64,000 nucleotides of DNA. Origin: Montifringilla adamsi. Its lineage: Eukaryota; Chordata; Aves; Passeriformes; Passeridae. Positions 26,301 through 38,300 of the stretch are shown here, in pieces. Below the pieces are notes generated by a model, which was not told where the DNA came from, made no database searches, and saw nothing but the letters and a program-made list of their open reading frames with translations. The stretch's first letter is position 1, and every line of letters starts with the position of its first letter. Where the stretch lies: assembly GCA_017590115.1 (NCBI GenBank), contig JAGGNK010012892.1:2272351-2336350 (forward strand). The letters are read 5' to 3'. Made by a program: the position numbers and the translations under genes.

Positions 26301-29300
26301 GCCTCCTGTAGAAGTGAACAGATCAGTGGCGGTGGTACCTTACCTTTGCAGCTCAGGAATGTATTTTTTTCAGTTAAATGCTTATGTTGATGCTGACCTG
26401 AAACAAGTGACATGGTTTGGGCAGTGCCCAGGCTGGGAGGGAAGCAGAGAAAAGGAGAGGGAGAGAAAGACAAAAGCAAAAACTCTTTCACCTTGATTGA
26501 AGGTGAAGAATTAAGGAAATCAAGAGGAAAATAAGTCTGTCACTGTTTTTGAGAGTGCATATAACCATAAAAACTTGAAAATAGTTAATTTTTCTAATCA
26601 GAATTATTTTTAATGTGCACTAGCTGATCCTTTTGAAGATTTGTTGTAGAAAAACAAACCTAACTCTTACAATTAAAGTTCCTTTTTTGACTTTTGCAGG
26701 TTTTCTTTAAATACAGCGAAGACAAAAGGAGGAGACAATCGCTTCAGTTGTGTTGTGTGCCATCCTACGGAGGATTGCATTGCAACTGGCCATGCTGATG
26801 GAAAGATTCGCCTCTGGTATGTGCAGTGTGGTTAACTCTGTATCCCATTAACTCCTCTGACTGTAGGAATTAAGTCAAACCTGGGCAAAGCAATCTAATT
26901 TGTCCCTGGCATTGCCATTTTCAGAAGTCAGAATGAGCAGTGAACCTGCAGTGCTGACAGTGTATATGTCAACTGGAAAAAATGCCTATGTTAAGTTATG
27001 CTGCATTAAATCTAAACTTGGGTGCAAAAGGTAATGTAAGAACAGCTGAAATAACTCTTTATGGGCAAGTAGAGTCCTAAAGAGAGCACATCATGGAATA
27101 CATGATTAAAAGCATTACATGGTTAAGTTGCTTCCAGGGCTGAGTGGCTTGGTATATCTAAGATGTGAGGTGTGGACCAGGTGGCTTCTGAAAACCTGTA
27201 GTGTGGTTCCTTCCCTCCTTCTTGAGCATAGGATAAGCTAGTCTAGAAGTTAGAGGACAGGATGATTGGATTCAATTCAATATTTCCTTTGGTTTACTCT
27301 GTTGTTGATGTTGTGAGTAAAGAATCGTTTTGTTCCTCTCCACACAGGAGGAATTTCCACGACAGGAAAGCATACACATATTCCGCACTGCACTGGCATC
27401 ATGATATTGTCATGGATCTGGCTTATTCTATGGAGGGTGAGTAAAAGAAAAATAAAAAACAAAACAAAGCAATAAAAAACAACCTACCAAAAAATCCCAA
27501 AATCTCCATCAAACAAACAAAACCTTCTCAAATTTGAAGTGTTGCAGCAGACAAAGAAGAATCTATAGAAGCTCCAAGTTTGTCTGCTTACTAACAAGTT
27601 AGTTTCTAGAATTTTAACTCTATCCAGGAAGGATCTGAAATAAAAACTAAAGGAGTTTTTTTAATATGCATTTTGATTGGCATTTATCATGTCAAATATC
27701 TGCCTCTTGTTGTAGAAGGAAAAATCTAACCCCTTCTCTCACCTCTTCTCCCTCACCTCCGCTCTTCCTCCTCTTCCGTTTCATTAATGTTACTGATGAG
27801 TTCTTGCCAGTCTTACTTGCATCCAAATAAAACAAGTCAGTCTTGTCTGAGCTCAAACCTGCTGTCAGAAATACTACACTTCTGTCTGAATTGTGTGATC
27901 TGAACTGTTCCTAAGGTATTTCTTACTGCAAAGTACTTTTCACAGGAGAACAACTCAGCCATATCCCAACACAAATAACCAGCTGATTTAGAAAGTGATG
28001 GGATCTACTATTTCCAAAGCATTGCTTAATTTCACTGTAGACACAAGTTCCTGTTACTTAATCCAAGTTTCTCTAGCAATTTAACAGGAGATAAAGAGAA
28101 GCATGTCTATCTGTATTGGCTTGGTATTATTGTTTACTTGTGACAGTTTAAAAAGTTTTGAGAAACTCATGTCTGTCTGTCATTGTAAAGACACAGGCTG
28201 CTGATTTTATTTCATTTTAAACAAAACCTTTTAACTGTATTTTGTTGCTGGAAAAGGAACCAGGTTGCTGAGTGGTGGAGTTGAATCTGTTCTAGTCCAG
28301 TGGCACAATGAGTCTTCATGCCAGAAGGATTTCCTGCCTCGGTTGGGGTCTCCTATCGAGTGCATCTCCATGTCCTCTGATGGTGTTCTCTGCTGCACCC
28401 TGCACACAGACAACAGTAAGCCAAAACACATCCAAGTATCACTTCAATGAAAATGCAAATCTCTATGAGCTTTATTTTGTTGATTTTGGATGAATTAACT
28501 AAGAACAGCATAAAATTTCATTAGTGCTCTGAAAAAAACAGATTCTTGTTCTTTTGCTCTTCGATCAGTTCTGTGAATTTGCTTGGTGGCTGCTGTAACT
28601 TGGCTTTCCACCTTGGTGTCATAAACTGGGAAAAGATACATTTACAGTACAGATGGTTACAGTTCTTTCCCACCAAGAGATGTGTGCCTTTTGCAAGACT
28701 TGGTCTTTGCTTTCTCTTTCAGGAATTACAATAATCAACAGCAACCTAAGGTTTTCCAGAAGTATTCAAGGGCTAATCAAAAGTAAGTGCAGTAAAATTT
28801 GTCTTCCACTTAGAGGATGGAATGTGTCACTTGACAGCTTTGGTCATTTGTCATCTGAATTTTGTTTCCAGGTAGGGATGTCAAGACTGGCCTAGTGGTT
28901 GATCCTAGAACCAAAGCTTTGGTCCTGAATGGAGAGCCAGGCCACTTGCAGTTCTATTCCCTCCAGAGTGACCAACAGTTGTTCAGTGTAAGTTGGATTG
29001 ACTTATACCAAAACTTTAACTTACTCAAGTAACTTGTGCATCAGGATTTGAAGACTTAATATGGCAAAAGGGAAAAAAACCTTGCTGGTATCCCACAAGG
29101 CTGGATTCCAGGCTGACATGTTCTTTATTTATCTCTGACTTCACGTGCTAAGCAAATCTAAATATTGATACTGAAAAAAGTACTTTAAAACAGTGTGCTG
29201 TCTTCTTAAATGTCAAAAATTTGTAGGTAAAACACCTTCAAATTATTTTTCATTCTTTCCTACACTTTGCGTCACTATGGAATGCACATGCTCTAATTCT

Positions 29301-32300
29301 GCTTTCCCCATACTTCTTCATGCCACAGCCCAGTCAGGTCTAACTGGAGCCCTCAGAACATCCTTCCTCTGTGGTTTCATCAGTGGTATCTCTTCCAGCT
29401 CTGTCTGAATTTGAAATCCACTGTGGCCTTGCTTTGCAGCTGGACATTGTGCAGCGGCAGTACATCCACCAGGAGGGCCTGAAGCAGTCGGACCTGGTGA
29501 AGGTCGCGTTCAGCGCTCGGGGCACCTGGCTGGCCACAGTGGAGGAGAGTGAAGAAGTGACTGACCCCGAGCTACAGCTGAAGCTGTGGTTCTACAGTGA
29601 AGAAACACAAAGGTAATGGTAACAGCTGGCCTTCCAGCTGTCAGTCACACAAATCCCTGCACAGACATTGTTTTGCAAAGGCAGGGTTTTTCCAGACCTG
29701 GGAAGTTACCATGCACACTGCAGCATGTGCAGCAGAGCAGAGTTGCACTGGATTCACACAGGAAATAATTGCTCTGGATCTATTTTACTTACAGTAATCA
29801 GAGACTGTTGTAACCATGGGACTTAAATTCACCTGACAGAATGGGTCATACAGTTTGCCCACCTCTGTGTAATCCATCATTAATTGATTAGTTCTTCGCC
29901 AGAAGGTTCAGAAGATTGTAATTTTATTGTTGGTCTTTGTCTTTAGCTAACATATGCATCTGGTTAATAGTCTTTCCCTAATTTTCCTATTTAAAAAATT
30001 ACATTTTGACTACAAATTATTTTCTTAAAGCAGCAAGGGAAAAGAAGGCTACTACACAGATGAACCACATGACTGATTTTTTTTTTAAGTACTGGAAAGA
30101 CTGCCCAGGGTTGAGGCTGAGTATTTGAGAGATGCTTGCCTACTGATAATTTTTGGTGCTGGACTACTGTATGGAAGCCATTAGGGAAACCTGATCTGTT
30201 AATGCATTTAGCTGTCTTATTTAGAAATTTCTTTTGACTGCTCTTCTCCCTGCCCATTCCAGAATCACCCTGAACTCGAGACTTCCCCAGGTTCCAAATT
30301 AAATAGAATGGCAAGCCTCTGTTTTCTTTTCCTCTAGCTTTGCACTGAACACCAGAATAAACACGCCCCATGACAACCACATCACAGACATGTGCTTTCG
30401 TGACATGGATGAACTGGGAGATGACTCTCTCATACTGGTAACAACTGGCAGAGACTGTGTGTTTAAAGTCTGGGTGATGGTGGAAGACTCTGATCCAGAA
30501 GGTAAGCATGGCCAGAATATAACTTACTTTTACTTGCTCCTTGTGACCTAGAACCATAAGAATAACCTGAGTTGAAAAGGATCTACGATGACATTTGAAG
30601 TCATGCAGTAGGAATTAAGACCCTACTTTCATTTGCTTAGTTCCCTGCATTGATCTGCTTCTGCTGCTGCATGAAGTACTGTGTTCTCCTGAGCATCCTG
30701 TGATGGAGTTCTGCCATAGTTTCACAGTATTAGTTTGGTATGCAGGTTCCTGATATAGCCAAAAACCTTGGCAAGCTGCTGCACAAGGGAGTGGCAGCCT
30801 GTGTTCATTGGTTAAAGAACTGTTTGTGGTAAGGATTTTTCCATGCTAAGAAAATGGATTTTTGTCAGTCCTCTGGGTCAGCTTTTCATTTGAGACTCTT
30901 GCTCAAAGGAACAGGATACAGAAATGTGTTACTCTGTTTGAGTTTAGTGTAAAATAATAGCACTTCTGCAATTCAACATATCCACCACTTCAGAGTGCAC
31001 TTTTTGAACATCCTTCCTTTCCCTTAGGTACTTGAACATCATAGAATGGGTATTTAGGTATTTCTAAGATACTTTTAATAACCAAATTTAACCTCTTGAG
31101 AGACATGCTGATGTTCACCTCTTTCAAACAGACCACCTGTGTATGTTTATTGATTGCTTTGTATGCCTTTGGACATGAAATACAAAAGATTTCCAACACA
31201 TTAATGTCCTTTTACTTTAGTGTTTTTAGAGTATTCAAACAGACCACCTGTGTATGTTGTTGATTGCTCTGTATGCCTTTAGACATGAAATACAAAAGAT
31301 TTCCAACACATTAATGTCCTTTTACTTTAGTGTTTTTAGAGTGGTAATAACACACTTAAGGCACACTTAAGTGAAGTGGCACTTCCTGCCACTTGTCTGT
31401 CTTGCCATTTCATGTTCCTAAGTAGCTGTGATAGTGGTCTTGCTGAACTGCTTGCAGTGTAGTAATCAAACTTTGTCTTTTCATGGGCAGGTGAGAACAT
31501 GTTCAAAAGTACTTTGGAGCTACTAGGGTTTCTATTTGGCAGACTTTGCCAGACTTTCTCTTTCCAAGCTCTTTGTCCCTCATCTGTGGCTGCTGATGAG
31601 AAGAAAGACAAAACCTTGTGTCATTTACTGTATGAGTAGTAATCTTCCCTGTGGTATCTGAAAAAGTGTTTGGTTTTGCTTTTTTTCATAAATTTTTCTG
31701 AGGCTAAATTATACCTTAACTTAATGAGCAGCTACTTTGATCTTGAGTGTAGTGTCAGTTGGGGATGAAACTTAATTTTTTTTTCTCCTTCCACAAAATA
31801 GTTTTGTATCTGCTGACTGGCCTCATCAGGGTGTTTGTATTTTAAGTGACTGCAGGGTTCTGTTTCATGGCATATGTGAAAGTACTAATTAGTGGTGACT
31901 GCTGTGGTGTATTTGCCTAGTGGGGCAGAGTAGGAATGCTCAGGTAGAAAGGCTTGACATGCTGCAGCTTCTCTGCAGCAAATAGTAGTTTAGAAAAGAG
32001 CTCCTCAGTTGAGTTAACTGGTATGTGTTAATTGCAGCAGGTCTCTTGCTGGGCCCCTAGATGGTGCCATGCAGTTGGGAGTACTCAATTGCTTCTGGCT
32101 TCCTTTTTTTTATCTTTTTTTTTTGTTTTTGTTTTTTGTTTTACAGGCAGGTCTTTTAATCATCAACTTGTAGCCATTATATAAAGGGTAACTTAGTGTA
32201 GAGTGATTTCCCCTTTTTTTCCTCATCCTACTCAAATGTTGCAAAAGCATGCTGTAGGAATTATTTTATACTGGGAAATGTATGTTAATGTGGTAAGTAC

Positions 32301-35300
32301 ATCACTTCTCTCCAGTTTATTTTCTGGTAACTATCCACAGTGGGAAAGGTGTCCAAACAGAATGCAGTGGTAGGTGAGCCAACAGAAGGAAGCATGCTGG
32401 TGGGTCACTTGGTGATGCTCAAATCCTCTGTAAATGAACCATGGGCTATGCTGGACTCAAATGCAAGCTGTGTTCAGATTTTGAGTAATGCTCCTGTGTT
32501 CTTGCTAGAGTTATGACAGAACAATTTTTCCAGAACAATAAGTGTTGGATCTACTCGAGAATCATTTTACCTGACCTCTGCCTCTGTGAGAGCACAGTTA
32601 ATGGAGCTGGCAGCTAAGTATGAATATTGTACCATGTCAGTCTCAAGGTTCACTGTTCAAATGCAAAACTGAGGACAAATGAAAACCCTGCCAGCTGTTT
32701 CTCATATTAGAACTGGGCAGATTCTCTGTACTCTTCAAAAACTGTGAAAGAAAACTGCCTTGCCTTGAGCCTATTTTGCAGTAATAATTGAATTCTTCTT
32801 TCTTCGTGTGTGGACTTGAATTAACGGGCTTGTTCATTCAATGCAGCACACCAGAGTGTGAGCTGGAGCTGTGACTTCGTAGGCAGCTACCACAACTACC
32901 AAGCTACGAACTGCTGCTTCTCAGAAGATGGCTCTCTGCTTGCTGTTAGCTTTGAAGAAACTGTCACTGTATGGGATTCACTTACTTGGGATCTCAAGTG
33001 TACGTTTTGCCATCCACCTGGAAATATAAGGTACATTCTTCATCTGCTCTTTTATGTCTCATTTGAACTCTCAGAAAAGAAGGAATCAATTCATAGCAGT
33101 CCAAGACCTTGTATATGTTCATAAACATATACACATAAACATTGAATTTATCAGTCTCAAATTCATATATAGAAAAGACTAAAATGGCTTTAAGGTGTTG
33201 GTTAAAAATAAGATTGAGCATTGCAGTTCCTTCTTACTTGCTTATGTCTCGTGTACCTCCCATCCTTAAATCTGTATCATGGAGCGTACAAGTAAAGTGT
33301 TGATAGCACTTCTCTTTTCCCCCATTAATCCAGGGGTGAATCAAAGTCCTGGAAAAGTGTAAATGCAAACAGTTGGTTCTTTATTTGTGTATGCATGCAT
33401 GCAAATGGAAATTATATCAATAAACCATAAAGGCATGATGACCTTACCTGTACTATGAAATACATATCTTGATCCTCTGTAACCTCTGCCCAAAAATCCA
33501 TGTTTTCCTGGCATACTATCCCAGCAATGCTCCATTATATGCTGTCATGATAAAAGACATCAACATTGTGTGGTCACAATATTTTAAAGACTCTTGACAC
33601 AAAGAATCATAGCAGCATACAGAGGTTTCTCCCTTCCATGTGTTGTGTGTATGTTTGTAAGCGGTATTTTTTTTTTCTTTGTGTGATGAAATCTGTTTTA
33701 TGTTGGTCCTCTAAGATTAGAAATTGAGAAATGTTACTCTGAAACTGGTGTGGAGGAAAATTGTGGGAGGCACGTGAGCCCAGCTTGGCCACCAGCTTGG
33801 TGCAGTGGCAAGCTTTTCCCAGGCCAGCTGCCTCCTCTTATAACCTTTACTGTTTGTTATATTAAAAGGAAATAAATTACTCTAGGAATAGAATGAATTA
33901 CTGTATTACTTGCATAATTTCAAAGGGCTATGCTTTAATTTACAAATTCTGTCCTTTATTAGGTTTTTTGAAAATCTTTTATCATTAGAAGTCCCAAGGC
34001 TGTTCTGTTATTCTCAAACAAGAGACTGAGAAATTAAATCACATGCTTTCTTCAACTGGAGCAGCTTATAATTACCCTTATTTAACAGCTTCTCTTTTTC
34101 TAGTTCCTAAACAATAATAGAACTTCTTTAATTATTAAATTATTTTCCAATCCCAGTGTGAATACTTACAGTTATGTGTGGGTTTATAATTTATTTTAGA
34201 GTTTTAAATCCCTCCTTTATATTGGAATGCTGTAGAAACATGTAATCCTTACACATTTACGCACACTTTAAATTATCAGACTTATCTGAGAGTTGTATGT
34301 GGAGTTTCATGCCGCTAGAGGTGAATGTGAAAAGCAAACTTTGGATTTAGATACCAAAACTAAATCATAACTAAATGTTTTTTGTGACTTGTGAGTAATT
34401 GCTACATAGAAAAACAAAGATGAACTCTGAAGGTGACTAATTTGTTTTGACTTTTTACTTCTGTAGGAATATCTGCTTTGGGAGACTAACATGTTCCAAG
34501 TACCTTATTGGTGCCACTGATTATGGCTTTCTGTGTTGCTGGAACCTGCTCACTTGTGCATGTAAGATCAGCTTGAATGTGTGCTAGAGTAATTTATTAC
34601 TTGAAATTACTGTGAAACCTTGAAATAATTCTAGTTCAATTCCAGATTTAACACACTACAAAATGCCCTGTGGAAATGGGGTTATTTTCATGCTTAGGAT
34701 AGTATCCTGTCCATGTGCATGTGCTTTGTGTGTGCAGAATAAATCTTGGGTTAGGTGAATGATTACCCAGTAATAGGTAGTATTTCTTACACTTGTGTAG
34801 GAGTTGGTAGCATTTGTGTGTTTTTATTCGCCAGGGAATCAGTGGAGCTGCCTCTTCCAGCAGCTAAGGCCCTGTGTGTTGTTTGTTTGACCTTTTGTTT
34901 TGCTCCTTTTCACCTCCGGCTCTTGCTGTTCTTGCTTTTCAGTGGAGTGGAGTGCCCACCTCAACGTCGTAGTTCTGCAGGCTGATCCCCTTTCTGAACA
35001 TATTGCTGCAGTCTCATGGCTCTCCAAAGAGTCCAGCTGTAAGTACAAAGCCTTCTTTCACAAGTCATAATCGGCAGAATTTAAAACTGGGGAAGCACAA
35101 TTTCTAGAAAAGGTTTTCTTAGAATTCAGACCATGAAAGATGGAGAGAGACTTCAGTGTGTGCTTGCACCTGTGGGAACTGAGCCATATCTTACAGCAGC
35201 ATTCAAACAAAGTGTGTTACCTTTTCTTCCAGCAGGTAGTTTCAGGTACAGGATATATCTCAGGATTAACCACACTTTCTGGGTGAGGGTCTCAAACGTT

Positions 35301-38300
35301 CTTGACCCTCTCTTGTAAATGCAGAACTGTGCAGCTACATTTTAGAGCTCTGACATTAAATTAAGATAACTCTTCCTACAGAAATGTTAATTTTCAAGTG
35401 TGTTCTCTGGACTGGAGTAGTGTGAAAGGTCCCTTCTATTATTGAGTAAAGTTATCCAGTTATAGTCCTGTGAACTGGTGCTTGGAGGCAATCCTGTCCA
35501 GCCTTCCTGGCTGTGATACACAGGGCTTTGACAGCTGGCCAGGAGCATAAGAATTTCCTGATTTAAAAAGAAGATATTTTTGGTTTTGCAGTGTTTGTGT
35601 TTAAACCAAATGAGCCACGGCCAATCTACATCCAGAGAAATCTTTGTCAAGAAAAGATCCTGCTTGCTGCCTTCGTTCCAAGAGATGAACCTGAAATGAT
35701 AACCTCAGAGAAATACCTTTGGCTAAGAAAATCCCAACTATTTTTTCTTACAGATACACAAGTAAGGAATAGTAATTCATTGGTGGTTCATGGGGAAAAG
35801 CTGTTTTCTTTAAAATGGATCAATAGGAATTCAGAGTTCTGCTTATGAGCATAGGAGTTCCTTTTTTGATTTTACATAATTGTAAACTGTGCTTTGTTGA
35901 AACTGCCAAAACAGCCTAAGATCAAAATTATTTACTGGTTTTCTGCTATTCTTTTGAATAGTTTTATGCTGCTTCATTGAGACAAGGCACTAGATAACAT
36001 GGGAACATTGCCTATGCTGTTTAACTTAAACAAGTATCTAGAAGCTGTATGGATTACTGCTGATTATTCAAATGTTCCATGTGATATTCACTTTCCCTGC
36101 AATTTCTGGATGGGGGGTGTGGGGTTTTTTTGTTTGTTTTCCCAAAAAGCCTATAGAACCTCTAGGTCCATTCTTTCTTCTCTTCAGTTTCTTTACAAGA
36201 TAAAAGAGGAAGAGGTGGTTTTGCCTCTTCCACTTGACTGATAAAACTTTTGGGCCAGTTGGAAGCTTCTGTAGGCAAGCTGTGGAAACATAGAAAGCAG
36301 TTTCACATATGATAACTGTGCTACACCCTTCTGTATTTTAGGAGCTAATGACACTTAGCACAAAGTCTCTGGAAGAAAGGCTCACACCATCAAGCAAACA
36401 GGTATCTCTCATAGAAGTTCTGACTGAGATGGGCAGGGCAGTTCAAAATTCTGATGGTTATTTTGTCATACTGAAGTTCCCTTTTGTCGTGAAAATGCTC
36501 ACCAGATCTTACCTGGAGTCACAGGCACTTAGCTGAAGGGGTAGTAATCTTGATTTGCTTATTTTTTGACAAGAAGTGCTGTTTGTAACTTATTTTTTTT
36601 AAGTATCAGTGAGCTGCTCTCCATTTCCCCTGGGGGGAAAAAAACTAATACTTTTCTAAAAGATTCAGCTTTCACAAATTAAGCAAAATGTTTGAGTAAG
36701 CTCTTTCCTTATGTTGGTTTCTGTAACACTTGGAACCTTGAGTGTGGTCTGAACTGGGAACCTTGAGTGTGGTCTGAACTGTGCTTTCTAATGGAGATGA
36801 GCAGTTGTCAGTCACTTGTGACTTACCTGTGAGAAGGAGTTCCAGCATTCCAGTATGTATTTCTGTGGAGTAGTAGTCTGGGAAATTGGATTTTTTTTTT
36901 TTAATTCATTTTGAAAAAGTTAAAACTGTATCAGCAGCATTTGATTATTTGCTTGGTTAGATAACTTGGATCAAAGTAGAAGGTAGTATCTTTCCAATAC
37001 AAAATGCTGTGGGACTGTGGGCATAAGTAATCCATTTCTTTAGAGAGTGGGGAAATAATTTGGTGTTCAGATTAATGTTTATTGATGCAGGACAATGCCA
37101 AAAGTCAAGGTGCTATGTTTTGCTTCCCATTACATAATTGAATCTCTCTGCAGATGATGCTGGAGATAAATGATCTTCTGGTTCTGTAGAATCAGAAAAA
37201 CCCATCCTTTGGTTTTCTGGCACATGCACCACCTTCCGTGCTTGGAAGTTAATAGGTAGATCAGCAAACTAAAATGTAGTGTTCTTGGGGCCAGATTCTG
37301 GAGAGTTTTGTAACTGTCTGTGCAGGATTCTCTCCAGACACCTGACAGACTGAGTACGAAGAACCACATAGCTCAGTTGAGTTACATTTGAGTGTAGCCT
37401 TTTCTCAGTTGGGTTTCTTCTGAATTTTGGTAACTTAAAAGGAGATTGAACTTAGATTTGTGACACTAAAATTGTACTTACATTTTTTCAAGCTGGCAGT
37501 AGAAGAAAGTCTTCCTGTGACACCATTTAGTGTGCTGCTGGGAAAGCACAGACGTCAGCAAGCACAGGAGGATATAGACCTTGGAAAACCAGTTGTTCAT
37601 ACCAAGCAGGAGCAAGCTTCACCTGCTGTCAAAGAGGTAGGAGTAATTACATTAAATGTACAAGCAAAATCACAACAAACAAAGCCTTTCATAAAGCTTC
37701 TGTTTTATCTTTGCAGCTTTTGCACACTCCAGCACACGTTTTGCCATCTGCTTCCTTCCTCTGCACTATATTTATTAACTCGTTGCTCATCTCCAAAGAG
37801 AACAAAAGGTAAGAAAAGTTCAAGGACTCTCCTTAGTTATCAAAGTTATTTTAAGTTATGTACATCTTTGTTCAAAGTGTAAAAGCAGTTTTCTAACACT
37901 CTTTATCTATTCAGTAAGTTAGTAGATTACTTGAGTGTGGTAATGGTCTTCTGTTTAGTGTATTGGCTCTTTTGTTGCTATTATTTTTGCTGGGTTTTGC
38001 ATAATGTACTCATACACAAAACACTGCATTTTACACTCAAATGTTCTCTATGAATTTAACTTTATTCCAGGGATTTAATGGCTTTTTAGTGCTACTTTTG
38101 GTTAAGTATTAGAATCTCAACTTTATTTGAAATTACTATGACTTGCTGCATAGATTTGGTTTCAGTTTCTAGATACACCAGTAAATTAGGAGCTTGATCT
38201 TAGGAATTTGTTTAGAACTTTAGAATTAAGCTACAAAATACAAGTGTATACTGTAAGCACATCTAAGTTTGGCTTACAGTGCATTAATGCCAATTTAATA

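Noticed and set aside
27788..27856. Second C/D-like pair in intron 8 (CTGATGA and CTGA)
   Set aside because: The C box lacks the purine and there is no terminal stem.
29991..30557. 188-codon minus-strand frame
   Set aside because: It is antisense to WDR75 exon 13 and its flanking introns; no domain is visible.
31030..31075. CATAGAATGG as another CR1 remnant
   Set aside because: Only about ten bases match and the flanks do not continue the resemblance.
33683..33742. Possible C/D box snoRNA in intron 14 (GTGATGA at 33683, CTGA at 33739)
   Set aside because: Box spacing is plausible and the host is a ribosome-biogenesis gene, but the flanks do not form a terminal stem and no convincing D'/C' pair or guide was found.
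36402..37492. Intron 18 as a U12-type intron (donor GTATCT)
   Set aside because: The donor is not the U12 GTATCCTTT form and no TCCTTAAC-like branch site precedes the acceptor.
37460..37882. 140-codon frame as a separate gene
   Set aside because: It is WDR75 exon 19 read through intron 19 into exon 20 in a shifted frame.
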